DNA from: JABDGR01 sp964561455
GTDB lineage: Bacteria > Verrucomicrobiota > Verrucomicrobiia > Opitutales > JABDGR01
Reading direction: 5' to 3'
Length of the DNA stretch: 64,000 nucleotides
NCBI GenBank assembly: GCA_964561455.1
Contig: CAZLPS010000008.1
Span: 28,583-92,582, forward strand
The position numbers and the translations under genes were made by a program. Positions within the stretch are counted from its first letter, which is position 1; each line of letters starts with the position of its first letter. The notes beneath the pieces are model-generated. The model was not told where the DNA came from. It did not search any database and saw only the letters and a list, made by a program, of their open reading frames with translations. Of this stretch, positions 1 to 10,868 are shown piece after piece.

Positions 1-3000
1 CCGTCTCCCATTTGCAGAGTGCGGGTGTTGAAGGAGGTGCTATTCGTGAAGGTGCCAACGGTCGTTTGACCGATATAAGTGCTGTTTCCGGTCAGGATGA
101 GCTTAAAACCGCTGCTCGGCAGGAGATTGACGCCGGAAACGGAGGTGCCGTTGGTCGGCGTCGTGCCGGAAATGGATCCGGCCAGCGTGAAATTCGCCCC
201 CGTGGCGATATTAAGAGTGTTGCTGTTTTCGTTGCCCAGCGTGATGCCCAATGCGCTGAGGTCATAAGTCGATGTAGAGGGCCAGGTGATTTGACCGCCA
301 TTCAAAAAGATTGGTCCGGTGCCGAAATTCGTTTGCGCGCTGCTGGTCGCCTGGAACGCGATGGTACCGCCGTTTTGAATTATTGTGCCACCAGTGTAGC
401 TGCTCAGGGAACCGCCAATGGTCAGGGTGGCATTGCCAGCCTTGATCAGCGAACCGCTGCCCGTAAAGTTGCCCGTATAAGTCATGTTGTTGTTTTGCGC
501 GCCGACCGTCAACGCCACCGGGCCGCCCAGATTATTGTTCAGGGAAATGTCGCGATTGCCGTTCAGCACTGCGATGAACGCCGCGCTGACGGGCAGGCTC
601 ACCGTGCTGTTGGCAAAACCGAAGGCAAGGATGCCTTGGGTCGTGGTGTCGTAGGTTAACGAGGTGCGGGCCAGCGCGTTCGGGTTGCCCACCACCAACG
701 TACCAAACTGAATCGAGGTGCCGCCAGTGTAGGTGTTGTTGCCGGCCAGAATCAAATTCGTGCCGGGCGCGCCGAGGGCGGTGGAACCGGTGGCCGACAC
801 CACGCCCGCGCCATTCGATCCCGTCGCCAGCACCGGCGTAATCAGGGCTAAAATGGCCGTGCTGTTGGGGCCGGTGGTTAACGCATTCAAAACTTGGGTG
901 GCGTTCGCATTTACCACGCCGGTGCCGCTGGTGCCCAGCGTCACCGTTATCGCATTGCCCGACACGGCGGCCGTCGTGCCGGTGTTGTTGCCGACGCCGT
1001 TCACATAGGCAATGGTAATGTTGGTGCCCGCGGTGCCGGCAAATGTGGTATTCGCCGTGTAACTCAAAGCCGAACCGGCCCTGGCATTACCCGTATTCAA
1101 AGTGTAAAGTGGCGCCGTCAGGTTCAACGGAGCCTGCGCCGTCAACGTGCCGGTGCCGTTCGAGCCAAGCGCCAGATTCGGCGTCACGAGGGCAAACGCA
1201 TTGGGCGAAGCCAGGATGGCGGCCACCACCGCCGCCGCGGTGTTATTGCCCGCCCCAGTACCGAGGTCCACCATGACCACATTGCCACTGACCGTCGCCG
1301 TGGCCGTCGTGTTGGTGCCCGAGGCCGTAAACTGCACGGCGACGTTCGCACCGGCCGCGCCAATATTACTCGGGGTGGCCGTGAACGTCAGGCCGGTCCC
1401 GTTGGCCGCCGAACCGGTGGTCAGTGAATAAATGCCGCTGGCATTCTGGCCGGCTTGTGTAACCGCACCGCCGCCGGACAGGATGGCTGAATAAAGAATG
1501 TCCAGTGGCTCGTTGAATTTCAAGGTGCCCGAATTGGTCAAGGGCGAATTGACCAGGAAGCCCGGCGTGGTGCCGTTGCCCAGTTGCAGCGTGCCGCCGG
1601 AATTATTCGTGGTTGGACCGGTGTAGGTATTGTTGCCCACCAGGGTCAGGCTGCCGCCGCCCGCGCGGATGACGCCGGCGACACCCGTCAATGGCGTGGA
1701 CAATTGCACGTTGCTGCCGTTGGTATCCAATGTGTCAATGTCGTTGGTGGGTCCGGCAATGAGGTTGGGATTCAGCACCAGGGAGATGTCCGTCGCCGTG
1801 CCGGTGGCCCATTGGATGCCGCCGCCCAGGAGATTCAGGCTGTACGTTCCGCCGCTCAGCGAAGTTGCGCCCAGCGCCGCCACCGTGCCGTTGCCAGCGC
1901 TGGTGGAGGTGTTGGCGGCCGTCAACATGGCGTTCGCCGTGGCATTGCCGTTGATCAATTGGATGATCGAGGCCGCCGTCGCATTGCTCGTCCCGCCGGT
2001 ATTGGACAAATTGACGGTGATGGTGTTGCCCACGATGGACAAATTCGAAACGGCCTGGCCGACATTCGCCGTCGAGTACGCGATGGTGATGTTGTTGGAG
2101 GGCGTACCCGGGACATCGGAGGTAAAGGTAATGCCATTGTTGCTCCCCACGGAACCCGTGCTCAGCGCCGCGTTAATCGCATTGCCAAAGCTCTTGATCG
2201 AGTTGAAATTAATCTTTCCGGCGTCAACGAAGGTGCCGCCCGTGAACGTATTGATGCCCGTGAGGGTCAACGTGCCGTTGCCGACTTTGATCAGCGAGCC
2301 ATTGCCGCTGGTGTTGCCGGAAATGATGCCACTGAAATTGCTATTCAAGTCGCCCTGGCCGATGGTCAAGGCCATTGCCCCGTTGCTGCCGTTGGCGAGG
2401 GCCAGATTGCCACTCCCGCTGATGCCACCCAAGGTTGCCGCCGACAAGGTGCCGAAACTCAGGACGCCGCCACCCGAGTTGACGCTGACAATGGCGTTTT
2501 GCAGCGCCAGCGGAACCCCGAGCACCAGCGTGCCGCTATTCACGAATACGTTGCCGGAGAAAGTATTGTTGTTGGAAAGCGTCAGCGTCGTCGCCGTGGG
2601 ATTGGCGCCATTGTTGAGGATAAATGTGCCATTCGCGACGATGCCGGAGCCATTGCTGCCGCTGCCCAATGCCGCGTTGATAATGTTCGAAACATTCCCA
2701 TTCAGGGCGTCGCGCACGTTGGTGGCATTGCTGGTGATGCCCGGGTCCACGCCGCCGAGCAAACTAAAGGTGTTCAGCGAGGAAACCGCCCCGGCGCCGG
2801 AGCTGCCGACCGCATTTGAAACCACGACCAGATTGCCGGAGCTGGCGTTGGCGGCGATGGCCGCCGTCACATTGGCCGCCGTGGAAAGGGCCGTGTTAAT
2901 GGTCGGCGTCGTGCCGCCGACCAGAGGCAGGGAACCGAGCACCGACACGACGCCGGAACCATTGCTCCCGCCCGCATTCGCGACGGTCACCAAATTGCCG

Positions 3001-6000
3001 GCCGCCGAGCCGTTCGCCACCGAAATATTGCCAAACAAGCCGGCGATGCTCGTGGCCGTCGAAGTAATCGTGCCCCCGCCATTGGTCGCCAGAAACACCG
3101 TAATGGTGCTCGTGCCGCCCGCCAGGGGGACCGCGTTCGCCAGCGGCGCAACCACGCCACTGCCATTACTGGTGCTCGTATTGGCGGCGGATACCAAAGC
3201 CGCCGCCCCCGCATTCGCCGCGATGGCGCTGATGACGTTGGCCGCCGTGGCACTAACTGCGCCGTTTACGTCGGTGCCGAGGGTGACAATCACCGTGTTG
3301 CCGCTCGCGAGGGCCGTGGTGGGCAAACTGTTGCCGTTGCCACTGACCAATTGGACCGAAACGTTGCTGCCGTAGATGCCGGCAATGCTGGCATTGGTGG
3401 AATTGGCACTGAACGTAATCCCGCTATTCGTGCCGACACTCCCCGTCGCCACACTCGCCGGGCTGGTGGCAATGGACAAGTTGGCCGTCGGATTACTCGC
3501 GCCGGGATTGGCGTACACGATAACCACATTGCCATTATAGTTGGACGACTGCTTGGTCGAAGTATAGGTCAGGTCGGCCTGGCTCCCAAAGGTGGTGGAG
3601 GCGGTGGCATTGGCGCCGCTGTTGGCCACCGTCGCCAGATTCACGATGATGTTGTTGCCGTTCACAGTCGCGTTTACTGCCGCCTGATTGCTCAGCGGAT
3701 TGGCATAAGTGATATTGATGGCATTGCCGATGTTACCGAACTGGTTCGTCGTACCCGTCACGGCAGCGTTGTACGCCAAGTCGGCGTTATTGCCCAGGTT
3801 CGTCGTGACGGACGCCGCAGCGCCGTTGGCGTCCGTGGCCAGGCTCGTGGTAATGGCGGTAAGGCCATTCGTCAGGTTGCTGGCCGGCAATGCGCCGAGC
3901 ACGCCGGTACCGGAGCCACTGGCTACGACCAGCACTTGGGCGCTCGGGCTGGCATTGATGGCGGCAGAGATGTTCGCCGGCGTTTCCGTGGGGCTGACGA
4001 CCCCGCCAGCGCTGGTGGCCAAATTCACGATGATCAAATTGCCGCTGGTGGTGATGCTGCGGCTCACGGCACTGGTGGCATTGACGACATACTGCACCTG
4101 GATGCCATTGCCCAGGACGCCGTTCGTGACCGCATTGCTGGCGTTGGCCGTGTAGTTAACGGCGGTCGCGCCTGCGCCCGTCGTCAGATTGGCGGAGGAA
4201 TTGGCGACCGTCACCGCCAGCGCCTGGCTGTTGGCCTCGGGGTTGACATAAGTAACCACAATGCCGTTGTTCCCCACCCCGCCGACATTGTTCGTCACAT
4301 TGCCAAAAACGGCTGAGCGGATATTCAAGCCCGTGTTGGTGATCGGCAAATTCGTGGCGTTTAGCGCCGCAACGCCCGGGTTCACGTTGATGTTGCCGTT
4401 GTCCGACAGCAGGCCGGAGAAGATCGCGTTCGTGGGCTCATTGAAATAGAGGGTGCCGTTGGCCACAATATTGCCGGTCATGTTGCCGCCGCTGGAAGAT
4501 ACATTACCCAGGGAGAGCGTGCCGGTGTTGGTGGTCGTGCCGCCGGAGTAGGTGCTGGCCACATTGCCCGCCAAATAGAGGACGCCCGTGCCGCCATTGT
4601 TGAACAGCCGGGCCGAGCCGGTGAGGGGCGACTTCAGGGTGACGTCGTTGCCATTGGTGTTTAAGGTAACGCTGGTTCCCTGCAGGGCGCCGTTGGGATT
4701 CAGTATGCTCGACACGTCGGTGGTCGTGCCAGTCGCCCAGGTGAGGGTGGCATTGCTGATGGTCAGGTTGGGCGTGGCGCCGAAATTATTGTTGGCGTTA
4801 AACACGATGCTGCCGTTGGTGAGGAAGGTGGCGCCATTATAGGAATTCGGCGTTTGTAATGTCAGCGCGCCGGAACCAACCTTGGTCAGAGTTCCCTGCG
4901 TCGCGTTGCCCAAACCATGGATGTCGGTCAGCGTGCCATTAAACGTGGTGTTGACGTTGTTTTGGCCGACGGTGATGTTCACGGCGCCGGTGCCGGCGGC
5001 GTTGGAAAGATCAAGCGTGCCATTCCCCGCCAAACCGCCCAAAGTGGCATTCGAGAGCGTGCCAAAGCTCACCGAGCCGCCACCCTGCAGGATAGTCAGC
5101 GTGCTGTTTTGCAACGCCTGTGAATTACCCAATTGCAACGTGCCGGCGGTGATGCCGGTCGGCCCGCGATAGGTATTATTTCCGGTCAGAGTCAGGACGC
5201 CACTGCCCGCCTTCGTAAAACCAGCCGGACCGGAAAACGCTTCGGACAGGGTGACATTGTTGCCGTTGGTGTCCAGCACGCTATAGTGCCCGCCGGTCGG
5301 CGTGATATTGGCGTAAGTTGTCACATTGGCGCTGCCGTTATTGCCCGGGGCCAGGCTGGCCGAGACCAAAGCGCTGGCGGTGGCATTGCCGTTGATCAAC
5401 GCGGTAATGTTCGTGGCGGTGGCGTTTGCTCCTGCGTTGCTGCCATTACCCGCCGCAACAATTACGATATTAGTTCCGTTGATTTGCAAAACGGACGAGT
5501 TGGCAGCGTTGTCAAAGGTAACGCTTATGTTGACGAGATTGTTGCCGTTGGCGCCGGCCACGAGCGAGTTGGTCCCATTGGCGGTGAACACGATGGCGTT
5601 ATTGAGTGCTCCGGGTGATGTAACGCTGGCGTTGAAGCCATTGATGACGGGATTCAACTGGCTGGCCGGGTCAAGCGTGGTGCCCAAGCCCCATTGCAAA
5701 CCGCCGCCCGCCAGGGAGATGCTGCTCGGGCCAAAGTTGTTCAATGAATTGAAATTAATCAGGCCGCCGGTGATTACCGTGCCGCCCGTATATTTGTTGG
5801 GCACATTGAAGGTCAGCGTGCCATTGCCGGCCTTGACGAACGTGCCGTTGCCGCTGACCGGCGTGTTGAAGGCAACGTTGTTGTTATTGGTGTCAAACGT
5901 GTCGTTGCCCGAATTCGGCGTGATGTTGCCGATAATTCCCCCAAACGGACCCTTCAGGAAGGCGGAGATATCGGTCGTCGTCCCCGTCGCCCATTGCAGG

Positions 6001-9000
6001 CCGCCATTAAAGAGCACCAAGTTGCCGCCGCCAAAATTGGACCCATTGGTGAAGTTGATCAGGCCGCCCTTGATCGTGGTGCCGCCGGTAAAGGTGTTGG
6101 TGCCGCTGAGCGAGAGAATGCCCGTACCCGTCTTCAACAAACTCCCGGAACCGAAAAGCACCCCGCTATACACCGGAGAGTTTTGGAAGCCACCGATGTT
6201 CAGTGTGACGGCATTGCCGCTAATCGGGTTGGTCAAGGGGATGTTTTGGTTGCCGCTCAAGCCGCCAAGGGTGAAACTCGTGAGGCTCCCGTAGTTGAAT
6301 AGTCCATTATTATAGACCAGCGTGGCGTTCGCAATGGCGTTGGCGCCGGTGATGGCCAGGGTCCCGCCGGCGATCACCACATTGCCATTGAAGGAGTTGG
6401 TGTTGCTGAGCGTCAACGTGGTGGCCACGGCAATTGAGCCACCGGTGAGGTTCGTAACAACCGCCGGGGCCAATAGTCCCGTTCCACTATTGCCCGGGGC
6501 CAGCGCGGCATTGATGATGGCCGACGCCGAAACGCTGCCCGTGACACTGGTGTTGCTCAATCCCGCCAGTAAACTATTTGCCGTGGTGGTGACGTTCGGA
6601 TTCGCGCCGCCGGTCAGATTCGTGGCGACCAGCGGGTTCACCTGGCCGTTGCCATTCCCGGCCACGGTCGTCGTAACCAAAGTCGCGGCGACCGCATCCA
6701 CCGCCGTTTTAACCGCACTTGCGGTATTTGCCGCCGTAACGCTGCCGGTGTTGCCGCTGGCCAGGGAGGTGGCGGCGGTGGGCACAATGACGCCCGTGCC
6801 CGTGCCCGTGGCCGAGACCAACGCCGTCAAAGTGGTGTTGGCCGCGATCGCAGCGGCAAGAGTCGCGGCGGTCGTGCTAATGGTCGGTTCCGTGCCCCCG
6901 GTAAGACTTTGATTGAGGATGGAAGCGGTCGTATTCGTCGCCGTCACCAGTCCAACACCCGTGCTGGCACCGGTGTTGGTCGGTGTGATGAGCGCCGCCG
7001 CCGCCGGCACCGCCGTGAGGGCTGCAATGACTTGCGCGGCCGTCGTCGTGATGCCGCCGGTACCGTCCGTGGCCAAACTTACATTGATGACATTGCCCGA
7101 GACACTGACCGCCAGCGGCTTGTTGGCCGCACCCGGATTAATATAGCTCACCTTCGGGCCGCCACTCGCGCCATTTTGGGCGGTGCCCAACAGTTTGGAC
7201 GTATAAGTGACATTACCGTTGGCGGAACCGGTCGTCGCCAGGGTGGAGTTGGTGCCGGTGGCGGCAGTCGTGGCCAAGTTGACGATAATACCCGTCGTGC
7301 CGTTTAAACTAAAGCTGAGTGCCGCGCCGGCAGTTTCCGGATTCACGTACGTGACGTTAATGGAATTGCCCACCGTTCCACCGAATCCCGTCGTATTGGC
7401 CGTGTAAAGAATGCCCGAGCCGGTGCCCGTCGTGCCACCCGCGCCAATGGTTTGGCTGGCCGTGGCATAACCCGTGGTGGCGAGGGTCACCGTGATGGCA
7501 TTGCCGCTGATGGCCGCGACCGGCAAGCCGGTGGTGGTGGCATTCGCATTGACATAAGTGACGGTAATGCCATTGCCCGCAGCGCCGTATTTGGTGCCCG
7601 TATTCGCCGTGTAAGTAATGTCCGAATTGCCGCCGAAAGCGGTGGTGAGCGCAGCCCCGCTACCCGTGTTGTCCGTCGCCAGATTCACGGTGACACCATT
7701 CCCGGACACTCCGAAACTCAACGATTGATTGTTGGCGGTGGCAATGTTGGTGAAACCCGTGGCAAAAGTAACATTCGCGCTGTTGCCCGCGGTGCCGACG
7801 CCCGATGCCGCCGTAAAGATAATGTCATTGTTCAGGCCCGGCATCGTCGTCGTGTACGACGCCGTTTGGCCGCCCGTCGCAGTCTGGGTCACAACGCCAT
7901 TACCGGAAAGAATCCCACTAAAGGTAATATTGCTGGGCTCCGCAAAGACAACCGATGCAATGTCGGAAATATTATAGGCTATGGACGTGGCGGCCACCGA
8001 AGGCAAACCGCCCGCATTTGAGAAATTGCCCAATTGCAAGGTGCCGGCATTGGCGTTCACAGTGGCGGAGGCCGTCCCGACGTTCAGATTAACGGTATTC
8101 GCAAACGTCAAGGTGCCCGTGCCGGACTTGGTCAGGGAAACATTGCTGTTGGTGCCGGTGCTGGCGTTCAATCCGATCGCAGCCAGCGTGATGTTGTTGC
8201 CATTGGTATTAAATGTGGCATTGCCAATGTTGTTGCCCGAGGCCGCCGCCAGGCGGGGGGTGAAGTCACCGTTGTCCCCCGAGGTGCTCAGGTAATTGGT
8301 CGCCCATTGCAGCCCGCCACCCGTGATGTTAAAGCTGTTCGCCGCAGTATTGGCGCCCATGGCCCCCAAATTGCCAAAATTAATTTGGCCGCCGGTGATA
8401 CTGGTATTTCCCGTAAAGGTGTTGTTTTGCGTGAGCGTCAGCGTGCCGCCGCCGTTCTTGGTCAAATTGCCCGGGCCGGTCAAAACTCCCGTATAAGTAT
8501 TGTTGCTGCCGCGACCGCCAATCGAGAGGGTGATGCCCGCGCCGGTGGTATTGGCCAGCGCCACGTTCTGGTTGCCGCTCAAACCACCGAACGACGCCGA
8601 GGTCAGGGTGCCAAAGCTCAACAGCCCGCCGCCAACATTATAAGTGAGGGTGCTGTTGCCCATCGCCGACGAATTGTTCATCGTGATGGTGCCGGTCGTG
8701 ATGGACGATGCCCCCGTGAAGCTGCTGCCGCCCGATAAGGTCAAATTGGTGGTGGCATTGCTGCCGCCGCCCAAATTCGAGGTGAGCGCAGCCGTGATCG
8801 GCCCGGTGCCGTCCGTGGTCCCAGCGGCAAAAGTGGGCACTTGAATCAGCGCCTGCACCGTCGCATTGGTCAAGGTCGCCTTGACGCTCGCCGCCGTGGA
8901 GGTAATGGTCGAATTGGCGCCAGCGATGGTCGAGCCGAGGGTGATATTAGCTGTGGAGGGCGTGGGTGCCAGAATGCCCTGGCCGAGGGTGCCGTTTGAC

Positions 9001-10868
9001 GGCAGTTGGGCCGTCAACAGGGTATTAACCGTGATATTGTTCTGAATCAGGTTCGCCACCTGCAAAGCCGTGGCATTCACCACTCCGGTCCCGTTGGTGC
9101 CTAAAGTAACTGTAATGAGATTGCCGGTCAGGGCGAGGGTGGACGGGGCATTGTTCCCGGTACCGGCGATATACTTGATCGTAAGGTTGTTGGCGTTGGT
9201 GCCGGCCGACGTGGCGGTGTATTCAATGTCCGCGTTCGCGCCAAAAGTCGTGGTCGTGCTCGCCACCGCCCCACTGTTATTCGTCGCCAGGGTCACAACA
9301 ATGTTGGTGCCGTTGACGGTGACGCCTTCCGCCGCGTTGTTCGACCCGGTGTAGGCAAAGGTGACGTTAATGGCATTGCCTGCCGCATTGAGAAAATTCG
9401 TGGTGTTGGCGTTGAGGACGAGGTTATTATTTGTACCGCTAAATGCCGTGGTCAGCGAGGCGTTGGCGTTGAAGCCCGAGTCCACTTTGTTGAATGTGCC
9501 GTTGCCACCGATGCCCGAGGTGAAGTTGAAGTTGCCCGCTTCCTGGAAAACGAGTGCGCCGTTGTCCGTGACGCCGCCAGCCACCGACCCATTGGAAGTG
9601 CCATTGCCGAAGAAAATCGTGCCGCCGGGGTTGACCTGCGTGGTGCCGGTGTACGTTTGAATCGTCGGCATGGTCAGGATGTTGTTGCTTACCTGCGTTA
9701 CGCCACCCGAGCCGGTAATATTGTTCATGAGGGTGTAGCTGATCGGCTGGTTCAATTCGAGCGTGCCGTTGACGCTGATGTTCCCGGCGATGGTGCCCAG
9801 GAGCGATCCAGCATTGGTCACCGAGCCGTTTGCGCCCAAGCGCACCGTGCCGCCCGTGATAAACAATACCGGGGTGGTCGAGTTCGCCCCGCCGCCAAAA
9901 TTATTCGTCCCGGTCAGCACCAAACGTTGCGGCCCCTTCCAGGTCAGGTTGCCGGGGCCGGAAACGTTGGTAAAGGTCAGATTGCCCGAGCCACCATAGC
10001 TGTTATTGCCGCCGGAACCGCTCCCGGAGGTGGTGATGGAAGCATTGTTCGCCAGCACCACGCCACCGTTAAACACCATGCTGTTTGACACCGGATTGCT
10101 TTCAAAAGTGAAGGCGCCGCTGGTGTTGTTACCCGCAGTGCCAATTTGCAGCCCATTGGTTACAACCTCCGAATTGCCGCTGCTGTTATTGAGTTGTCCG
10201 CCGTTGATGACAAAGGTCCCCGATCCCCCCGCGGCCGCATTGTTGTAATTGAGCGTGCCGCTATTGAGTATAAGACCGCCATGGAACGAGTTCGTGCCAG
10301 TCAGGGTGACCGTTCCCACGCCTGCGGTGGTATTGCCCAGCGTCAGGGAGAAGTTGTTGGCCCCATCGCTGATGTTACCCGAGACCGTAAGCAAGCCCGT
10401 CGGCCCCTCGGTCCATTGTTGGCTTGCCCCCAGGACGATCGGCGCCGATATGGTCAGGTTCACCGTCGCGTTGCTCATGTCAATGCCACCGCCGTTGACG
10501 GCCAGGGCATTACCGATGGTCAGATTTGCCGTCGGGTTGGACGTGAGATTCGCCGTGATGAAAATCGAGCCTTGCGGATTCAAGATCTGAATTGCGCCTG
10601 CCGTAATGCCACTGCCCACCGACACCGACTGGTTGAACGACTCCACGGTCCCGTTCCAAATCAGCAAATTGCCGGACGTGGGCGCAAAGCCCTGCAACCA
10701 ACTCGCGCTTTGGTCCAGCGTCGTGTTGTTGTCCGCCTTGGTCAGGCCGGTCAGCGATTGGCCCCGCGCCCCCAAGGGCACAAACAGGGCGGCAAGCAAG
10801 ATGCCCAAAAAGGTGATCCCGAACCGGAGACCATTCCGGTTGTAACGATGGAGGGAGTATTCGATCAT
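1..10868 (-). CDS. Giant secreted autotransporter-associated beta-strand repeat protein, C-terminus outside window
   Basis: Reading minus from an ATG at 10868, the frame appears open to the left edge: 3,622 codons with no stop in the many stretches I read by eye. The N-terminus has a basic start and a hydrophobic core (GITFLGILLAALFVP) followed by ARGQS, a clear signal peptide. The body alternates two repeat types. One is the autotransporter-associated beta-strand repeat (pattern GxGTLTLTGxNTFTGGTxVxxG), for example near 2225-2300, 4500-4870 and 8400-8520. The other is a longer Ala/Thr/Asn-rich unit with the core SGNxITVxLATDxxG followed by TAAxVxxAI, dense at about 730-1440, 2650-4260, 6420-7880 and 8760-9460. 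The first type is known from beta-helical passenger proteins. An extracellular or surface role is inferred. The C-terminal anchor (barrel or sorting signal) cannot be seen. Confidence 0.9.
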   Translation of the reverse strand, partial: MIEYSLHRYNRNGLRFGITFLGILLAALFVPLGARGQSLTGLTKADNNTTLDQSASWLQGFAPTSGNLLIWNGTVESFNQSVSVGSGITAGAIQILNPQGSIFITANLTSNPTANLTIGNALAVNGGGIDMSNATVNLTISAPIVLGASQQWTEGPTGLLTVSGNISDGANNFSLTLGNTTAGVGTVTLTGTNSFHGGLILNSGTLNYNNAAAGGSGTFVINGGQLNNSSGNSEVVTNGLQIGTAGNNTSGAFTFESNPVSNSMVFNGGVVLANNASITTSGSGSGGNNSYGGSGNLTFTNVSGPGNLTWKGPQRLVLTGTNNFGGGANSTTPVLFITGGTVRLGANGSVTNAGSLLGTIAGNISVNGTLELNQPISYTLMNNITGSGGVTQVSNNILTMPTIQTYTGTTQVNPGGTIFFGNGTSNGSVAGGVTDNGALVFQEAGNFNFTSGIGGNGTFNKVDSGFNANASLTTAFSGTNNNLVLNANTTNFLNAAGNAINVTFAYTGSNNAAEGVTVNGTNIVVTLATNNSGAVASTTTTFGANADIEYTATSAGTNANNLTIKYIAGTGNNAPSTLALTGNLITVTLGTNGTGVVNATALQVANLIQNNITVNTLLTAQLPSNGTLGQGILAPTPSTANITLGSTIAGANSTITSTAASVKATLTNATVQALIQVPTFAAGTTDGTGPITAALTSNLGGGSNATTNLTLSGGSSFTGASSITTGTITMNNSSAMGNSTLTYNVGGGLLSFGTLTSASFGGLSGNQNVALANTTGAGITLSIGGRGSNNTYTGVLTGPGNLTKNGGGTLTLTQNNTFTGNTSITGGQINFGNLGAMGANTAANSFNITGGGLQWATNYLSTSGDNGDFTPRLAAASGNNIGNATFNTNGNNITLAAIGLNASTGTNSNVSLTKSGTGTLTFANTVNLNVGTASATVNANAGTLQLGNFSNAGGLPSVAATSIAYNISDIASVVFAEPSNITFSGILSGNGVVTQTATGGQTASYTTTMPGLNNDIIFTAASGVGTAGNSANVTFATGFTNIATANNQSLSFGVSGNGVTVNLATDNTGSGAALTTAFGGNSDITYTANTGTKYGAAGNGITVTYVNANATTTGLPVAAISGNAITVTLATTGYATASQTIGAGGTTGTGSGILYTANTTGFGGTVGNSINVTYVNPETAGAALSFSLNGTTGIIVNLATTAATGTNSTLATTGSANGNVTYTSKLLGTAQNGASGGPKVSYINPGAANKPLAVSVSGNVINVSLATDGTGGITTTAAQVIAALTAVPAAAALITPTNTGASTGVGLVTATNTTASILNQSLTGGTEPTISTTAATLAAAIAANTTLTALVSATGTGTGVIVPTAATSLASGNTGSVTAANTASAVKTAVDAVAATLVTTTVAGNGNGQVNPLVATNLTGGANPNVTTTANSLLAGLSNTSVTGSVSASAIINAALAPGNSGTGLLAPAVVTNLTGGSIAVATTLTLSNTNSFNGNVVIAGGTLAITGANAIANATLVYNNGLFNYGSLTSFTLGGLSGNQNIPLTNPISGNAVTLNIGGFQNSPVYSGVLFGSGSLLKTGTGILSLSGTNTFTGGTTIKGGLINFTNGSNFGGGNLVLFNGGLQWATGTTTDISAFLKGPFGGIIGNITPNSGNDTFDTNNNNVAFNTPVSGNGTFVKAGNGTLTFNVPNKYTGGTVITGGLINFNSLNNFGPSSISLAGGGLQWGLGTTLDPASQLNPVINGFNASVTSPGALNNAIVFTANGTNSLVAGANGNNLVNISVTFDNAANSSVLQINGTNIVIVAAGNGSNAGANATATNITALINGNATASALVSASLAPGNNGSANVTTYANITPTGGHYSVLDTNGNNVTLSEAFSGPAGFTKAGSGVLTLTGNNTYRGPTGITAGTLQLGNSQALQNSTLTILQGGGSVSFGTLSNATLGGLAGNGTLDLSNAAGTGAVNITVGQNNVNTTFNGTLTDIHGLGNATQGTLTKVGSGALTLQTPNSYNGATFLTNGSIVFNANNNFGATPNLTISNATLTWATGTTTDVSSILNPNGALQGTSVTLNTNGNDVTLKSPLTGSARLFNNGGTGVLYLAGNVASTYSGGTTTNTGTLSLGNVSSSGGNMTGNIVANGTLYFNEPTNAIFSGLLSDNGNINVNPGVAALNATNLPITNTGLNIRSAVFGNVTNNVGGVGNNGIVVTYVNPEANSQALAVTVANSSANLTTGAGATAVNYTANASNAVTNGVLGNGIQVQYVVNATSAVSRSITTSGNLIIVNLATSAGGVVSPTETPANISAAINASPSAQVLVVASGSGTGVLGALPASNLTNGLTAITTSLATDANGAAASVTTNLGNNADLAYNAAVTGTTNQFGNIGNAINITYANPLSNQAAVNATVNGNNIIVNLATVANSGANATASTTFGSQADLTYTSTKQSSNYNGNVVIVYANPGASNPTANLSIATSPASVATGSVGTNSGITFSANSTNASIAGIYGSNVSVQLVSGNGNSLPTTALASGNTVIVTLGTDVNGAVSATAANVISAIAANAGAAALVSAANTSTSNGSGVVAPLANAVPLAGGTSTITVFLATNGGGTITSTATSIAGLFGNISVANGSAAGNLVTVANAGGSNGSGVVSVLGSLPLVGGTTPTINTALSTAANVTAAIAANASSGNLVVVSNAVGSSGAGAVSSLNTFSLLGGVDPGITSNATNVRDALNGNVSNIINAALGSGSNGSGIVANGTFILNNGANPTATTLTLSNNNTFSGNVFVNSGTLVLGVPLALQNAIVSVNSGGGVLSFGTLSAATLGGISGSGNLALANGSNGAMALTIGQGDLNSNFSGIISGNTSGNGSLIKVGNGTLTLTGINTFTGGTFVDAGKINFNSIKSFGNAINAALSTGSVGSNNGITFTSDVPGTPSNNITIAYSTANVGQAVSNLSIVGNTITVNLSNTGGTSNATAASIIQLINGNATANAMLTAANTSTSAGNGTVAALGATSLSGGTYSLNLLGGGIQWATGTATDISLVLNPNLIAGPTNDIDTLDTNGSNVQLSTPLTGVAGVIRAGGGSLTLVGNNTYTGPTTNNSGGTLQLGNGTTPGFLVNSPLTNSGTLKFNEPLDILYSAILSGGGAVTQAGQNASGIYSLTTGSAANGTGLTFTATPSNIGAAGANVAVQFTASGTNTTATATVSGNVVMVDLGTGAGNNTAAAVVAAILASPNAFALVTPNLALGSNGTGTLTAQAPLNLTAPLYTLNTGNARAGSALSYTANTTFAGTAGTNITIAYVNGVGNNTGTTAAVSGNAITVTLGTSGTGVVNANATQVLNALTTGPNSTAILALITPVLATGSNGAGVVSATGSTALGAPGTNLILAGNNTYTGGTSIQFGTLVVGNPNALARTSLTYDTTTQGILAFGFANSTVSLPVSAAFIAVLNGNRDISLNNNLGGPVALTVGAQNNNMTYTGNFTGSGSLIKAGNATLTIGGSLSSYTGGTIIQNGGTIAFQATSSAQTNFGTGPIFLNGGQITWPSTSTYDLSALGITLGNENSNTLNIATGANFTLAGSISGTTPTNGTSVSGVNLLPSSGFKLILTGNSTYIGQTTVGTFTNSTSFNTRTLQMGD

